The notes under the pieces are model-generated. The model searched no databases, was not told where the DNA came from, and was given only the letters and a program-made list of their open reading frames with translations. A DNA stretch of 64,000 bases from Phytophthora colocasiae (taxonomy: Eukaryota > Oomycota > Peronosporomycetes > Peronosporales > Peronosporaceae): the NCBI GenBank assembly GCA_018806915.1, contig JAGKQI010000034.1, positions 310,001-374,000 on the forward strand, read 5' to 3'. Below, piece by piece: positions 42,601-53,246 of the stretch (the stretch's first letter is position 1; each line of letters begins with the position of its first letter). The position numbers were made by a program, and so were the translations under genes.

Positions 42601-45139
42601 GTTTGGGCTCACGAAGTACGTCACGTTGCTGGGAAAAACACCACTGAAGGAACTACTAGCCACAGTCTCAACAGACAAGAGTCTTGGGTGGAGTAAGGAG
42701 GAAATGGGCTTGATAGCGCAATTCCCAAGAGTGTTAGCGCGCAGATTCCCTCGAAGCTGCTCGAAAGAGACCTCAGTTCTTGCCAGCTCGAAACACCCAT
42801 TCAACATCCTTCCAACTGAGCAAGTGATCTCACAGCTTGTGACTCAGAGCTACCCGAACCAGCAGGGGCGAGTCGCCGGTCTAATTCGTGCATTGCATGG
42901 CTCGACAACTCCGATCTCGTATCGCCAGCTAGAGATGCATCTCCGTCGGTATGCTGGTCGTCCTGATGACGCTATTGCGAACATTGGAGAGATTGCTTCA
43001 CTGGCGTTAGCTACACGAGAGCCACAAGAGAGATCCATCTTCATGATCTATCGAGAATGTGCTGAGCGCTGTGTGGTTTACGCTGCCAATCTCAAGCTTT
43101 GGACACTTCAACGAGAATTGTCGGTTGTGCTTCGAATGCCCCAACGCCTGTTAGCTGATGAAGAGGTGATGGGAACACCAGCTTCCATGTCCGTTATTCC
43201 ATTCGTCCCGGTCTCACTGGAGGAGGAAGAAGAATGGCTGAAGAAGGCGTTATCTCGATATCCACGCTGCACAGTCAAAGGTTTGTGGGAAAACAAGGTG
43301 GAAGCCTCATTTTCCTACGCTCAAATGGCTCTTTACCTTCGTGAAGAAGCTTTGGAGCGTGTGTTAGCCTGGGAACGCACTGCTCTGCTGTGTCAAACAA
43401 TCTTCCGCATGCTACGTGTGCGTCGTTGGTACATCGCTACCCAAAAAGCTCGGGCTTGGGCAGCAACAAGTATCCAGTGTGCATGGAGATCGCTAGGTGC
43501 TCGAGAAGTGCGCGCATTACTTGAGTCTCAGCAACAGTCGCCGTACGAACAACGTCTGGATAAACGCACGGGCACGTTTTACTTCATATACATGCCCACA
43601 GACGAGAAGCTGCTGGAAGAACCTCGTGATGAAGTTACGGGGGGGATTCTACCCTTCCGTCCCATGATTCAGGATCGACTCACGAATAGGTGGATGCTAG
43701 CGTGGCCCCACTACGTGCCAGCATCTCGACGAACACGCACGCAAAACGTAAGGCTTGAGACCGATACGCCGTGGGTTGCCTGCAATATTTGCACTGCACA
43801 GCGCGCTGCTCGCCGCTGTAGCGAATGCTACTCAGCGACTGGTGACTATGTGGATTTCTGCCTCGCGTGCTTCTACGACCGTCACTTCCCCACTGTAGCG
43901 ACTGATTCAGATGACTTGAGCTGGCACACTTACACGGCGCTGAATGCGTTGACCACACCGTTCTTCCGCTGTGTTGAGTGCTCAAGACCTTCAATTCTCC
44001 GCTGTTTGCCTTGCAACGAACATTATTGCAAACGGTGCTTCACGCGTGTCCACGCTCGTGGTAAGACGCGCTCCCACCATGCACGTGAATGGTATGCTGC
44101 CCACGCTGCTCCATGCGTCGAGTGTGAGATGAGGGTAGCTTGCCAGCGCTGTCTCACTTGTCAAGATGCACTCTGTGAAGCGTGTATGGCACGCACACAT
44201 GCTCGCGGCCGACGTGCTGACGGGAAGACGCATACTCTGGAGTTGCTCGCACAACCCCTAGAGCCTGATGAAATCTATTGCGAGCAATGTCACGCACGCA
44301 GCGGCGATGAGCGCTGTGAGTATTGTGCCCAGTCACTGTGCGCAGTCTGCCACTGGAGCTCTTCGTCACCAACTGGAGTCCGAAGTAGTCGGCATGCACT
44401 TGTTTGTGTGGAGACAGCCTTAGCTGAAAAGCGACGGGAGTTACTGGGCGATCGCGGCTTGTGTGTGGAGTGTGGGAAAGCTGCTGATCGAGAATGTACC
44501 ACATGCGAAGACCGGTACTGCAGCGTACGCTGGATGGGGAATCCAGGGTGCTTCGAGCGCTTTCATAGCAAGGGGAAACGCTCCGACCACACATTTACAA
44601 TGGTTGAAGTGCCGACTGAAATGCCCCAACAATTGCTGGCACTTGAAGCACAGGTTCGAGCTAAACGGCGGCGAGATGCTGAAGCAGCTGAGCACGAAGC
44701 GAAACGCTTGGCTGCAGCACTGCTTGAGGAGGAGGGGGCTGCGGCAAAGCAGAAGGCAGCTAAAGCACGGCAAAAGAAAACCAAGAAGAGTAAGAGCAAG
44801 AAGCGGATATCGGCAGACGCACCTGGCGAGATAAAGATGTGTGCGGTCCCGCAGTGTCGTCGCCGTGCGCTTGTGCTTGATATTCCTGGTGTATCGTTCT
44901 GTCCTGAACACTTTACGCTCCAGCACGCGCTTGAAGTTTCTGGAAAAGACCCTCTGGAAGCTGCGAGACTGCTAGCACTTGTCGAAAACGGCGGTGGGCG
45001 AGTTGCTAAAGGCAAAACAAATGGTTGGAAGGGGTTATTACCCAGTAAGTTATTCTCGCGCAAACCAGAAGCCTCTCGAAAGGTAAAAGAGGCATCAACA
45101 AGCGTGCAGAGGGAGTCCTCAGTAACTACGATAACTTGA
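36632..45139 (+). CDS. Giant IQ-motif / SAM / WW / multi-B-box scaffold protein
   Basis: Three exons (36632-36854, 36921-37115, 37203-45139) with phase-1 introns give about 2,780 residues. After a basic low-complexity region comes a long stretch (about residues 500-1100) rich in IQ-type calmodulin-binding motifs (for example IQALVRGHNGRVMAQR, IQRLVRGCQCRIRIMR, IQSLVRMRVCRDAF). A SAM-like domain follows near residue 1150 (MSVLEWLRRLGLGTKYSEMF). More IQ motifs come next, then a WW domain near 1840 (FGWEEVTASAPSGPAYFFNK). The C-terminal part (about 2330-2610) holds about five consecutive Cys/His modules of B-box type (CNICTAQRAARRCSEC, CVECSRPSILRCLPC, CVECEMRVACQRCLTC, CEQCHARSGDERCEYC, CVECGKAADRECTTC). 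A coiled coil with a Lys-rich patch and another Cys/His pair end the protein. Probably a calmodulin-binding cytoskeletal or flagellar scaffold (inference); no catalytic domain is visible. Confidence 0.85.
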
Positions 45140-45203
45140 CCAGCTTGGCAATTCAAAGGGATGCTATTCAGTGGGTCATCGAGGTTGCCTAGCGGGTGGC
45201 TAG

Positions 45204-46175
45204 TTACTCGTCGTCTTCATGAGTCACCACCGGTGCCTCTTGAACTGAATGAGCTTGCAGTGTCAGACCCGAGTTCGTGACCAACGACAGCTCGTACAGC
45301 GTATTCTAGCAACAAAACTACCAGTTAGTACACTGCAAGTAGTCGTAAAGTTTGGATTCCAAACTTACCTCCAGTTTACGAAGGTTGTACTTAATCGAGT
45401 CGAATTTGCGGCGAAGTGGTCCGTTTCTAAAGTCGAACTGGATAAGTTCGCCAGAGATAGCTTCGACCATATCTTTGCATCGCTCCACCTCGTCCACCTC
45501 CCTTGCCGTCGCTTTGACGACTGCGTACCGCATCAATTCACCAGTAAAGTCGATGACGCCGCCCAAGTACTCGTTCTTCTTCACAACCGGTACATCACAA
45601 CGTGGTAGCAGGCACTTGGTGTCCAGGTAGTGGCAGAAGCACTTGGCCTCTGCATATTCCTCAAGAGAAGATGACAGGGCTCCGTCTCGCAGTGAAGGGT
45701 TCTTCTCCGTTAATGCTACCAGCTCCGGAATCACCTGCAAAAATATACAGCATAACAATACATAATACTGTACTGGTTAGTAACTGCATCAATTGGTAGA
45801 GTTTATGTCTTCCACCTTCTCAGCGTTATCCAGGAGCTTCAGGGCTTCCGCTCTGTCCGCACGATGCAACGCAAAGATCGCCTGCTTGCTGTGGTAGCAT
45901 CGTGAATTGATTTTATGCACGAATATCGTGTGTCAGTTGTGCAGAACAGTACTGTACCTGGACTTGAGAATTTCTCGAGACCGCTTAATGATCTTCTCGC
46001 GCATTTCGTCATACTCGTGCATCTCTGGGTGGGTGGGCGAGTGAGTGGCATGGAAGCGAGAGAGTGGCAAGCGCTACGATGTACCTTCGTTCATGTCGAC
46101 GAAGTCCTGGCGGTTCAGCAACTCTGCTGCAGCGGCGCTGCTGGGCTCCGCCGATCCAGTCCGCATGCGCTTCAT
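45204..46175 (-). CDS. Translin/TRAX-family protein
   Basis: Five exons can be placed with matching phases: 46175-46085, 46024-45958, 45888-45816, 45734-45369 and 45305-45204, giving 232 residues from the ATG at 46175. The translin fold is shown by EMREKIIKRSREILKSSKQA near the N-terminus, SLEEYAEAKCFCHYL, NEYLGGVIDFTGELMRYAV, and the C-terminal NGPLRRKFDSIKYNLRKLE followed by NTLYELSL across the last intron. The C-terminal signature is more like translin, the VIDFTGEL region like TRAX. Length fits the family (about 230-290). Known role: translin and TRAX form an octameric single-stranded nucleic-acid-binding complex (C3PO) with RNase activity contributed by TRAX. Which subunit this is remains open. 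It converges with the scaffold gene, with only 64 bp between stops. Confidence 0.88.
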
Positions 46176-46954
46176 TCGATCCAATAAATGCAGTTAATAG
46201 TACTACTCGTTATGATATATTTTTAAACTCATATTTCTCTAAATATGACATGTTCCGCCCCGGCCTTGACGCAAGCTCCCAGGATAAGTTTACGGCGGGG
46301 AACTTAGGCCCGTAGTGGCGAAGATAGATCTCTTGTGCAGAGCTCAAAAATAGCAGCAACTGATAGCTATAGTGGGCACTTGCTTCTCCTTCTTGCGCTA
46401 AAAGTAAGGGGCACATAGTATCATAAAACGTTTCCCCTGGTTTACTGTAGTTTTTCACTCGTTTCATATTCGTGGTCTCGTCCATACAAAGATCAAGTCT
46501 TCGAGTCCACAACATCAGTATCGGTATTCTGTCCCTGTGTCTTTCACGGTACTACTCGTCGTGTGGTAGGGTTCCTGAGCTCCCCCCGCTGTGCATATTC
46601 AAGAAAGAACTGCGAGGGCAAAGAGGTGAGTGATTGTCGTCCGATTCCGGTCTTGTCCGTCCGCACAGGGGGGGAATTCCGCAGCACAGACGCTCCGTGA
46701 CACGACGCAAATATCGCCACTACATGCAGCGTCTGATTCCGCTGCCTAAAACTCCCCCTTGTGCTCGCTCTGCATCTGCCAGAGCTTAAGATCGGACACC
46801 TAGGAGCGAAGGCAGTGCGGAATGCGGAATGAGATCTGATCCCATTGTTTTCTAGCTGATTCCATTGTTTTAGCGCTCTAATTCTGACCAAAATTCTTCT
46901 TGCTGATGTATTAACAGTCCTCTTCTCGATCGTAGAGCACTAGAGCCTGGTACA
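46176..46954. other. Intergenic region between the translin-family gene and coronin
   Basis: Divergent promoters of the two genes lie here. A minus-strand ORF at 46210-46515 (101 codons) has a protein-like stretch (LLLAQEGEASAHYSYQLLLF) but no recognisable domain, so I do not call it. Just upstream of coronin, GCTCTAATTCTGACCAAAATT (about 46874-46895) resembles the oomycete initiator plus flanking core element; this is a weak match only. Confidence 0.4.
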
Positions 46955-48352
46955 ATGAGTCACTTCGTGCGCCAGAGCAAGTTCCGTCACGTGTACATTG
47001 AGCCGGCCAAGCTCGAGTCATGCTACACGAACGTGCGGCTGGCTACGGCTACGGGTGAACAGAACTACATCAAGGGTAACACCAAGTTCTTCGCTGTGTC
47101 CATCCAGGCCGGCGGAGGTGCCATGGCCGTGGTGCCATACGACAAGGTGGGAAAGTTCGACCCAGACTTCCCGCTCATCTCAGGTCACCGCGGCGCCATT
47201 CTGGACTTTGACTTTAATCCGTTCCACGAGCACCTGATTGCCTCGGCTTCGGACGACACCACCGTCAAGATCTGGGGTATCCCTGAGGGAGGTCTGGCTG
47301 AGACTTGTGTGGACCCTCTTGTGGACTTGACTGGCCACGGCCGTAAAGTGACGCTGATTAAGTTCCACCCCACGGCTAACAACGTGCTGGCTAGTACGTC
47401 TGCCGACTTTTCCGTGCGTTTGTGGGATATTGAGAAGGGCTCCGAGATTGTAAAGATGGAGGATCACGGGGAGAATCTGATTCAGGACCTAGCTTGGAGC
47501 TGGACTGGCAGTCTACTCGCTACGACCTGCAAGGACAAGGTAGTGCGTCTGTATGACGCCCGTTCCGGTCAGATCGCTGCCCAGAAGGAGAACGCGCACA
47601 TGGGAACGAAGAGCGTCAAGATGAGCTTCCTCGGAAGCAAGGAGACGTTTGTCACGGTGGGCTTCACGCGCCAGAGCCAGCGTCAGTTCAAGGTATGGGA
47701 CCCGCGTAACCTGGACAAGGAGTTGAAGAAGGTGGACATCGACCAGGCTGCCGGTGTCATCATGCCGTTCTACGACCCCGACACGAACCTCCTGTACCTG
47801 TGTGGTAAGGGTGACGGTAACATTCGTTACTACGAGATGTCGGAGGGCGAGCCGTTCGCATTCCCCATCAGCGAATACCGCTCGACGACGTCTGCGAAGG
47901 GTATGGCTATGATCCCCAAGCGCGGTTGCGACATCATGAAGTGCGAGAGTGCGCGTCTGCTGAAGCTGACTTCGAATGCTATTGAGCCGCTGCACGTATT
48001 CGTGCCGCGTAAGTCGGACGCTTTCCAGGACGATATTTTCCCTGACACGTACGCCGGCATCCCCTCAATGACAGCCGACGACTGGATGGGAGGTGCCGAC
48101 AACTCCCCCGTGCTGATGTCTCTGCGTCCCGAAATGCAGGGCAAGATTACCAACGATGGCAAGCGCGCGCGCTCTGCATCCAAGGCTAACAGCGTCGGTG
48201 CTGGCATCGCGGCCCGCGTGGCTCGTTTCGCACGCGGCGGTAGTAAGGCGGACAACACGCCCGAAGGAAAGCTTAAGTCGGAACTGGAGACAGCTAACGC
48301 ACGAATCGCACAGCTGGAGAAGCTGCTTCGTGAAAACGGAATCTCGTACTAG
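46955..48352 (+). CDS. Coronin (actin-binding WD40 protein)
   Basis: An intronless 465-residue frame begins at the ATG at 46955. The N-terminal MSHFVRQSKFRHVYIEPAK is the conserved coronin signature with basic actin-binding residues. Five to seven WD40 blades follow (GHRGAILDFDFNPFHEHLIASASDDTTVKIW; DLTGHGRKVTLIKFHP...STSADFSVRLWDIEKG; LAWSWTGSLLATTCKDKVVRLYDARSG). The coronin-specific C-terminal extension comes next (PFYDPDTNLLYLCGKGDGNIRYYE, AMIPKRGCDIMKCESARL). A short coiled coil at the end (LKSELETANARIAQLEKLL) should mediate oligomerisation. Length is typical of short type I coronins. Known role: binds F-actin and Arp2/3 and regulates actin turnover at the cortex. Codon choice is strongly GC-biased, as expected for a highly expressed gene. 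Confidence 0.96.
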   Translation: MSHFVRQSKFRHVYIEPAKLESCYTNVRLATATGEQNYIKGNTKFFAVSIQAGGGAMAVVPYDKVGKFDPDFPLISGHRGAILDFDFNPFHEHLIASASDDTTVKIWGIPEGGLAETCVDPLVDLTGHGRKVTLIKFHPTANNVLASTSADFSVRLWDIEKGSEIVKMEDHGENLIQDLAWSWTGSLLATTCKDKVVRLYDARSGQIAAQKENAHMGTKSVKMSFLGSKETFVTVGFTRQSQRQFKVWDPRNLDKELKKVDIDQAAGVIMPFYDPDTNLLYLCGKGDGNIRYYEMSEGEPFAFPISEYRSTTSAKGMAMIPKRGCDIMKCESARLLKLTSNAIEPLHVFVPRKSDAFQDDIFPDTYAGIPSMTADDWMGGADNSPVLMSLRPEMQGKITNDGKRARSASKANSVGAGIAARVARFARGGSKADNTPEGKLKSELETANARIAQLEKLLRENGISY

Positions 48353-48727
48353 AGCGTCAGCGGAGGACTGACTGCTTCGAAAACTGGATAGGAGGACTAT
48401 TATCTCCTATTGCGGTTGGATTGGAATGCCGTTAGGAGCGTGGAGATCGTTTGGATGGATATGGCAGTTCGAGACGGAGCGACACGAATTTGCCGCTTCG
48501 TTTTCTGTGTTTTGGCTCTTGCAGTCGGAACCAAATACTTATTAGATTCGTGAGCAAGCAAGAGGCCTACGCACGCACCGAGTGGAGAGCAGGACAGCAA
48601 AATACCAAGAAAGTGTGAGAATACACGCAAGTGCATGTCGAACAAACGTTGTGTGCCATTTACTTGTCATCGTTGTCTGAGACTAACGGGTTCTGGAGAT
48701 TTTTTCGCAGGAAACAGCCAATGACTG
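48353..48727. other. Convergent intergenic spacer
   Basis: This stretch holds the 3' untranslated regions of coronin and the lectin gene. No further feature was seen. Confidence 0.4.
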
Positions 48728-51601
48728 TCATTTTTCTATCAGTGATGTGGTGACGATGTTATGGCGCAAGGAGTCGAAGTTCCATGACAAGATATCGAGT
48801 GTTTGCCATACGTGTTCACCCGTTGCGCTAGTGAAGCCTACCCATGCACGTCCATGATACAGCTCGACGGTATTCTCGATTCTCAAAGGCACAGTCAATA
48901 CTGGGCTGTTCATGTCATCCAAGTAAATCGACAGTAGCCCGATGCCGGATCGCCATGCACCTGTGGAGAAAAAGTTTCCTGCGAGCGCGCTGGCCACGAA
49001 CGCTTCATCGAACAACCTGGTACAAGCAACAACGTCAGACAGTTGGTGTACATCGAAGGACGTGGCTTACGTACATGGTTTCATCAAGATTTGGCTTGTA
49101 GGTGATCCTCACAACATGAGTATCTTCGGTTAGATCCGGAATGTTGCTCGTGGAGCCAAGTGAGTACGTGTGATTGGGCTGTATGACTCCTCCGTTTCCA
49201 CTGACATGAACGCTGATGTGGTTCTCGTGGACATCAAGCAGTTCAGGATTGAACCACGTGTCGAACTCGATGGCGAGTGCATCTTGTAGACCACCATAAC
49301 CAAGCCCCATACCTCCAGAACCCAACGCAAGCTCCTGTTGAAAGTCGTTATGGACAACAAAAGCAAAGCCATCACCTGCACGAGATCGGCAATTCGTATG
49401 GACATTGTCCATGATTTTGCAAACTGTTGATGGATTGGTCGCTCGAAACGAAAACTCCGTGGTGAACCCTTCCCGCACATTCATTTGTCGGGGATACCAA
49501 GCAGCTCCTGTGAGGAGAGATTCAGATGCAGTGAGCCGTAGTGCTGTACCACACGCGGTTGTGATCGGTGCTGCGTCTCGTGGTTGTTCTTGAGTTGATT
49601 GGTCGAAGACGTGCACTTGTTTGGCTGGAAATGGGACTGCTGTCATGGCGTTGGTTGGCAGCGAACGAATAGTTGATTCATTGGTGTAAGTGGTACTACG
49701 GCTCTCGCTCTCGAAGCACGCGTACGAACACCCTGCAGTAGAATCAGTAGAATCGCTTGGAACTGTAGCATCAAAGCCATCGCAACACGAAACGGAGGCG
49801 TTGCAATTTTGAAGCTGTTCACATACTCTCGTTAGCCAATTTTCGCTGAAAGCGGGCGGGAAAAAAATCGCCTTACGTGGGTATCTCCATTCAGATACAG
49901 ACCAAAATGCCCTTGGTCTCCAATTTCACCTGTTGGGCCGAGTGTGGGGATCGTACGCATCGCAACAGCATCCGGTAAAGCGCTGATATTCGTCAAGAGC
50001 TGGGCACTGAATTCGGAAAAGGAGAAATCTGTTGGGGGGTATAATGCAAGAACATGGTGGTTAACGAAACAATCAAGGTTGATGGACGCCACAATGCTGC
50101 ATACCTCGAGGCAGAGTCGTTACACAAAATGAGGTTCGCGAGTCGATACCAACCACAGCATTTGGAAGGATCTCGCGGTGCCCGTACAAATCGATATCCT
50201 TCCACTCAACTGACCACCACCACTGGTTCTCGGTCAACGGTGTTACCTTCACTTGATACCCCGTAGAGCTATCGAGCTCGATAAGAGTAGTGGAGGTCAC
50301 ATTTCCTACGACGATAGCCTGATCAGGAGAGAATGTAGCATCTGCGCATTTCTTCCACGCTACACGGTAACCTGTGACCGTCATGCTGACCCAAACATCA
50401 TTCGGTGCCTTCCAGTTAACATCAAGTGCGTGAGCTGCCACGTTAGAGATGATCGGCCTCGGAGGTGCGCTTGCTGGAGCAGCGTAGGAAAGCAAAGGGG
50501 CCTCGTCGAATAACTGAAGTAATCGCCCGTTGAAAACGCGAACTACAGACGGATATGTTGGATTCTCCAGCCACTTTGACGCCACTGGAGGCAAGTAACA
50601 TTGCAATTCCTCCTCGGGTACGACATGAACAACGTCCAAGCATTCCACTCCGTCAATGGTAATGACTGCATCTGCTGTGCCAAAATGTTTTCCACTGATG
50701 GATATCTGTTCTCCACCCTCACGTACACAGTTGTAAGTTGATGCTCGAGGTAGATCCATCGATGAGCAAACTGCTGCTGATGAATGGTGAAACCCGTTGG
50801 TCCATCTCTCAGATTCCGTACAACTGAGGTGTGCTGCTTTGTCACTGCCACTACCGCCAGGAACATTGTCATTATCGAAGTACTTATCGATACAGCCGCG
50901 GACTTTTGTCACGACAGGTGCCTTGGTGAACGCTATCCAGTCTATTGAGAAACTTTGGCCAGTGGAGGTCTTGTGTGAGACGCAAGGGTGAAAGCGTACG
51001 CGACGGATGACACCCGTGACGTGTTTCCAGATCGGTATGAAGTACAGATCATCCTGTTCCAGTGCGTTGGTGTGGATCTTGAATGGAATGCGAACAGGAT
51101 CGTTTATCACACGCGGGTCGGCATCTGGCCATTTCGTTGGTTTGGACGGAGATCGCTCCAGTGATACCATAGCGAGGTCACACTGGCCAAGATATTTCAT
51201 TCGGAAAGCGAGGTAGTCTCGCTCGTCAGCGCCGATGTACACATGCAGCTCTGGTGAGTCCACAAAGGCGAGTGCTGGGTCCCCACTATTCAACACCACG
51301 CCTCGTAGCCGTCCATTACCGGCATCAATTTCCACTCCCATTTCCAGCGAAGTAGACTGGCCCCACCCGTTTCTGCCGTCATCGAAGTTCCATTGAACTT
51401 CATAGCACAAGAAGCGTCAAAGACGTGAAATATAATCGAGATGTAAAACTGGAGAAGCTTACGGGCAATCGAGTTCATGACGTTTGGAGACACTGCCGTC
51501 AGCGAGTTGACTACCTTGGGGAGCAATGCAATGAAGAGCACCACACAGCGAAGCCATCTACATCCAGAATGCGAAGCTAATCTGTCGACTTGCCAACTCA
51601 T
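48728..51601 (-). CDS. Secreted IPT/TIG, fibronectin III and L-type lectin domain protein
   Basis: Four exons: 51601-51463, 51397-49877, 49814-49075 and 49016-48728. The start used is the ATG at 51601 (another at 51622). A hydrophobic N-terminal segment (WLRCVVLFIALLPKVV) fits a signal peptide or anchor. Next comes a beta-rich carbohydrate-binding-like region (WNFDDGRNGWGQS...), an IPT/TIG domain (GGEQISISGKHFGTADAVITIDG), a fibronectin III domain (VNWKAPNDV...VTGYRVAWKKC) and a Cys-rich connector (NCNASVSCCDG). An L-type (legume-like) lectin domain closes the protein (TEFSFRAT, GDGFAFVVHND, LAIEFDTWFNPE, HISVHVSG, GRAWVGFTSATGEH). A one-base frameshift lies near 50085-50112 inside exon 2: one frame stops at 50073 while the correct continuation (INLDCFVNHHVLALYPP) is one frame over. 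Probably an extracellular or cell-wall lectin (inference). The frameshift may be real or an error. Confidence 0.72.
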
Positions 51602-52453
51602 GATCGATGCTTGCCAGTTCATCTGCGCCTCTTGGACATCGCCAAAATTGTGATACATTTTTCAGGTCATATCCTCGTTTGAAAAACCAGGGAAGGTTTT
51701 CCGCGTGGCACCTCGAGGTAGATACCACTGCTAGACCCGAAGAGTCCATGCGAGTAAGTGCTCGCTCATCATTAATACAGCAGTATGTTGCGAGCATTGT
51801 ACAGTATGTTGTCGTTGATTCTCCCAGGTCTTCGAGCACCAGTTAGCAGTTGAAACTGGAACCAATGTCGGTAACGACCTCACTATCTGGGAAAGCAGAC
51901 GATAGCTACGCTTGCTGTCGTTCAAGATCGAGTACTCTTTTGCACAATTCTAGCTGTGATGCTCGGTTGGTATAATCAGCAAACGCTTCCACAGTAATCA
52001 CTCTGCTTCGGCCGACAGGCAGTTTTAAAGCACTTGGCTATAGACCTGTATTTGCATCATTTCCTATTTGTAAGAGTGTAAAAACTCTTACAGGTAAGGA
52101 TTACCAACTGATGAGTGATTTGGCCTAACAATGCTTAGCTCAAGCTATACACCTCCTCCTAACCTCACGAACAAACCGGTAATATATGCATGTAAGCTTT
52201 GGCAGCAACGCCAAGGTTGTTTGCCAAGGTATAGTACCGCATGCATATTGTCTATCTACAAGAGTGCTTCTACCGACCTGAGTCTGTCAATGTCAGTGAC
52301 ACTATGTCACCGATTTCTAACTGATACGATATCAGTTACGTTCACGCAGGCGTTCGCGGATTGCTGCTTCAACTTCTTGCAAAAAATCTCTCTCCAACAA
52401 CAAGCTCACTTTACAATTCACCACAAACCCCACACAACAGCAACCTCACGACA
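51602..52453. other. Divergent promoter region of lectin and hydrolase genes
   Basis: There is no supported gene. A short inverted repeat CTGTAAGAG-type word, TTGTAAGAGTGTAAAAACTCTTACAGG, occurs at about 52068-52095. Minus-strand ORFs at 51558-51925 have no recognisable domain. Confidence 0.4.
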
Positions 52454-53246
52454 ATGGCATACTCCCTTTCGACCCAGACTAGCTCGAAACCCACCATCCC
52501 ACGTGTCTTCGCTTCCTCCGTTGACTATCGCCTCCAAGTGTCGCCTCAATCCTACGTATTTTTCGAGGACTCGCGACCCCATAGTACTCCTGGTATCACC
52601 ACCGCCATTTGTCTACCCGGTATTGGAGATACTAGACGTCAGTTCCGGCTGCTGGCACCACTATTACATGAGCAACTCGGCTTTCGTGTCATGGTCGGAG
52701 ACTTGCGTGGCTTCGGCGACTCGACATCTTTCGACGATCACGAGGCAGACAACTACTCCGCCTACTCCCCCGAATCTGTCGCATCCGATATCACCAGACT
52801 GATGGAGGAGTTGAACGCTGGCGACCCGACAAGCAGCTTTGTGCTGTTGGGTAACTCACTCAGCGCTGGATCAATGGTTCTTGCTGCAGAGACGGCTAAA
52901 AGAGCATTGCAGGGACCTCACGTCAGGGCACTGGTGTTGCTCGGGCCGATTCTACGAGATTCACCCATGGAATCATGGTTCCGTCCACTTTCGCACTTGC
53001 TGTTCCGTTCCCTCTACGGTGCTTCGATCTGGGCGATGTACTACAAGACCCTTTTCCGGGGAAAACTGCCTGAAGACTTTGACGCGGAACTTGAAATTCT
53101 TAGAGAGCATCTGAAAGCAAAAGCGGGAAACATTGTCAACGTCGGTCATTTTGTTCGTGCTAGCAAAGTGGGCGTCGCTTCTACTCTTACCGAGCTGGGG
53201 AAGTATCCAACATTGCCCGTGCTTGCATTCTTCGGACGGATTTCGA

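Noticed and set aside
46210..46515. A 101-codon minus-strand ORF between the translin-family gene and coronin
   Set aside because: Partly protein-like but without recognisable domain or clear context; left as a note in the intergenic entry.
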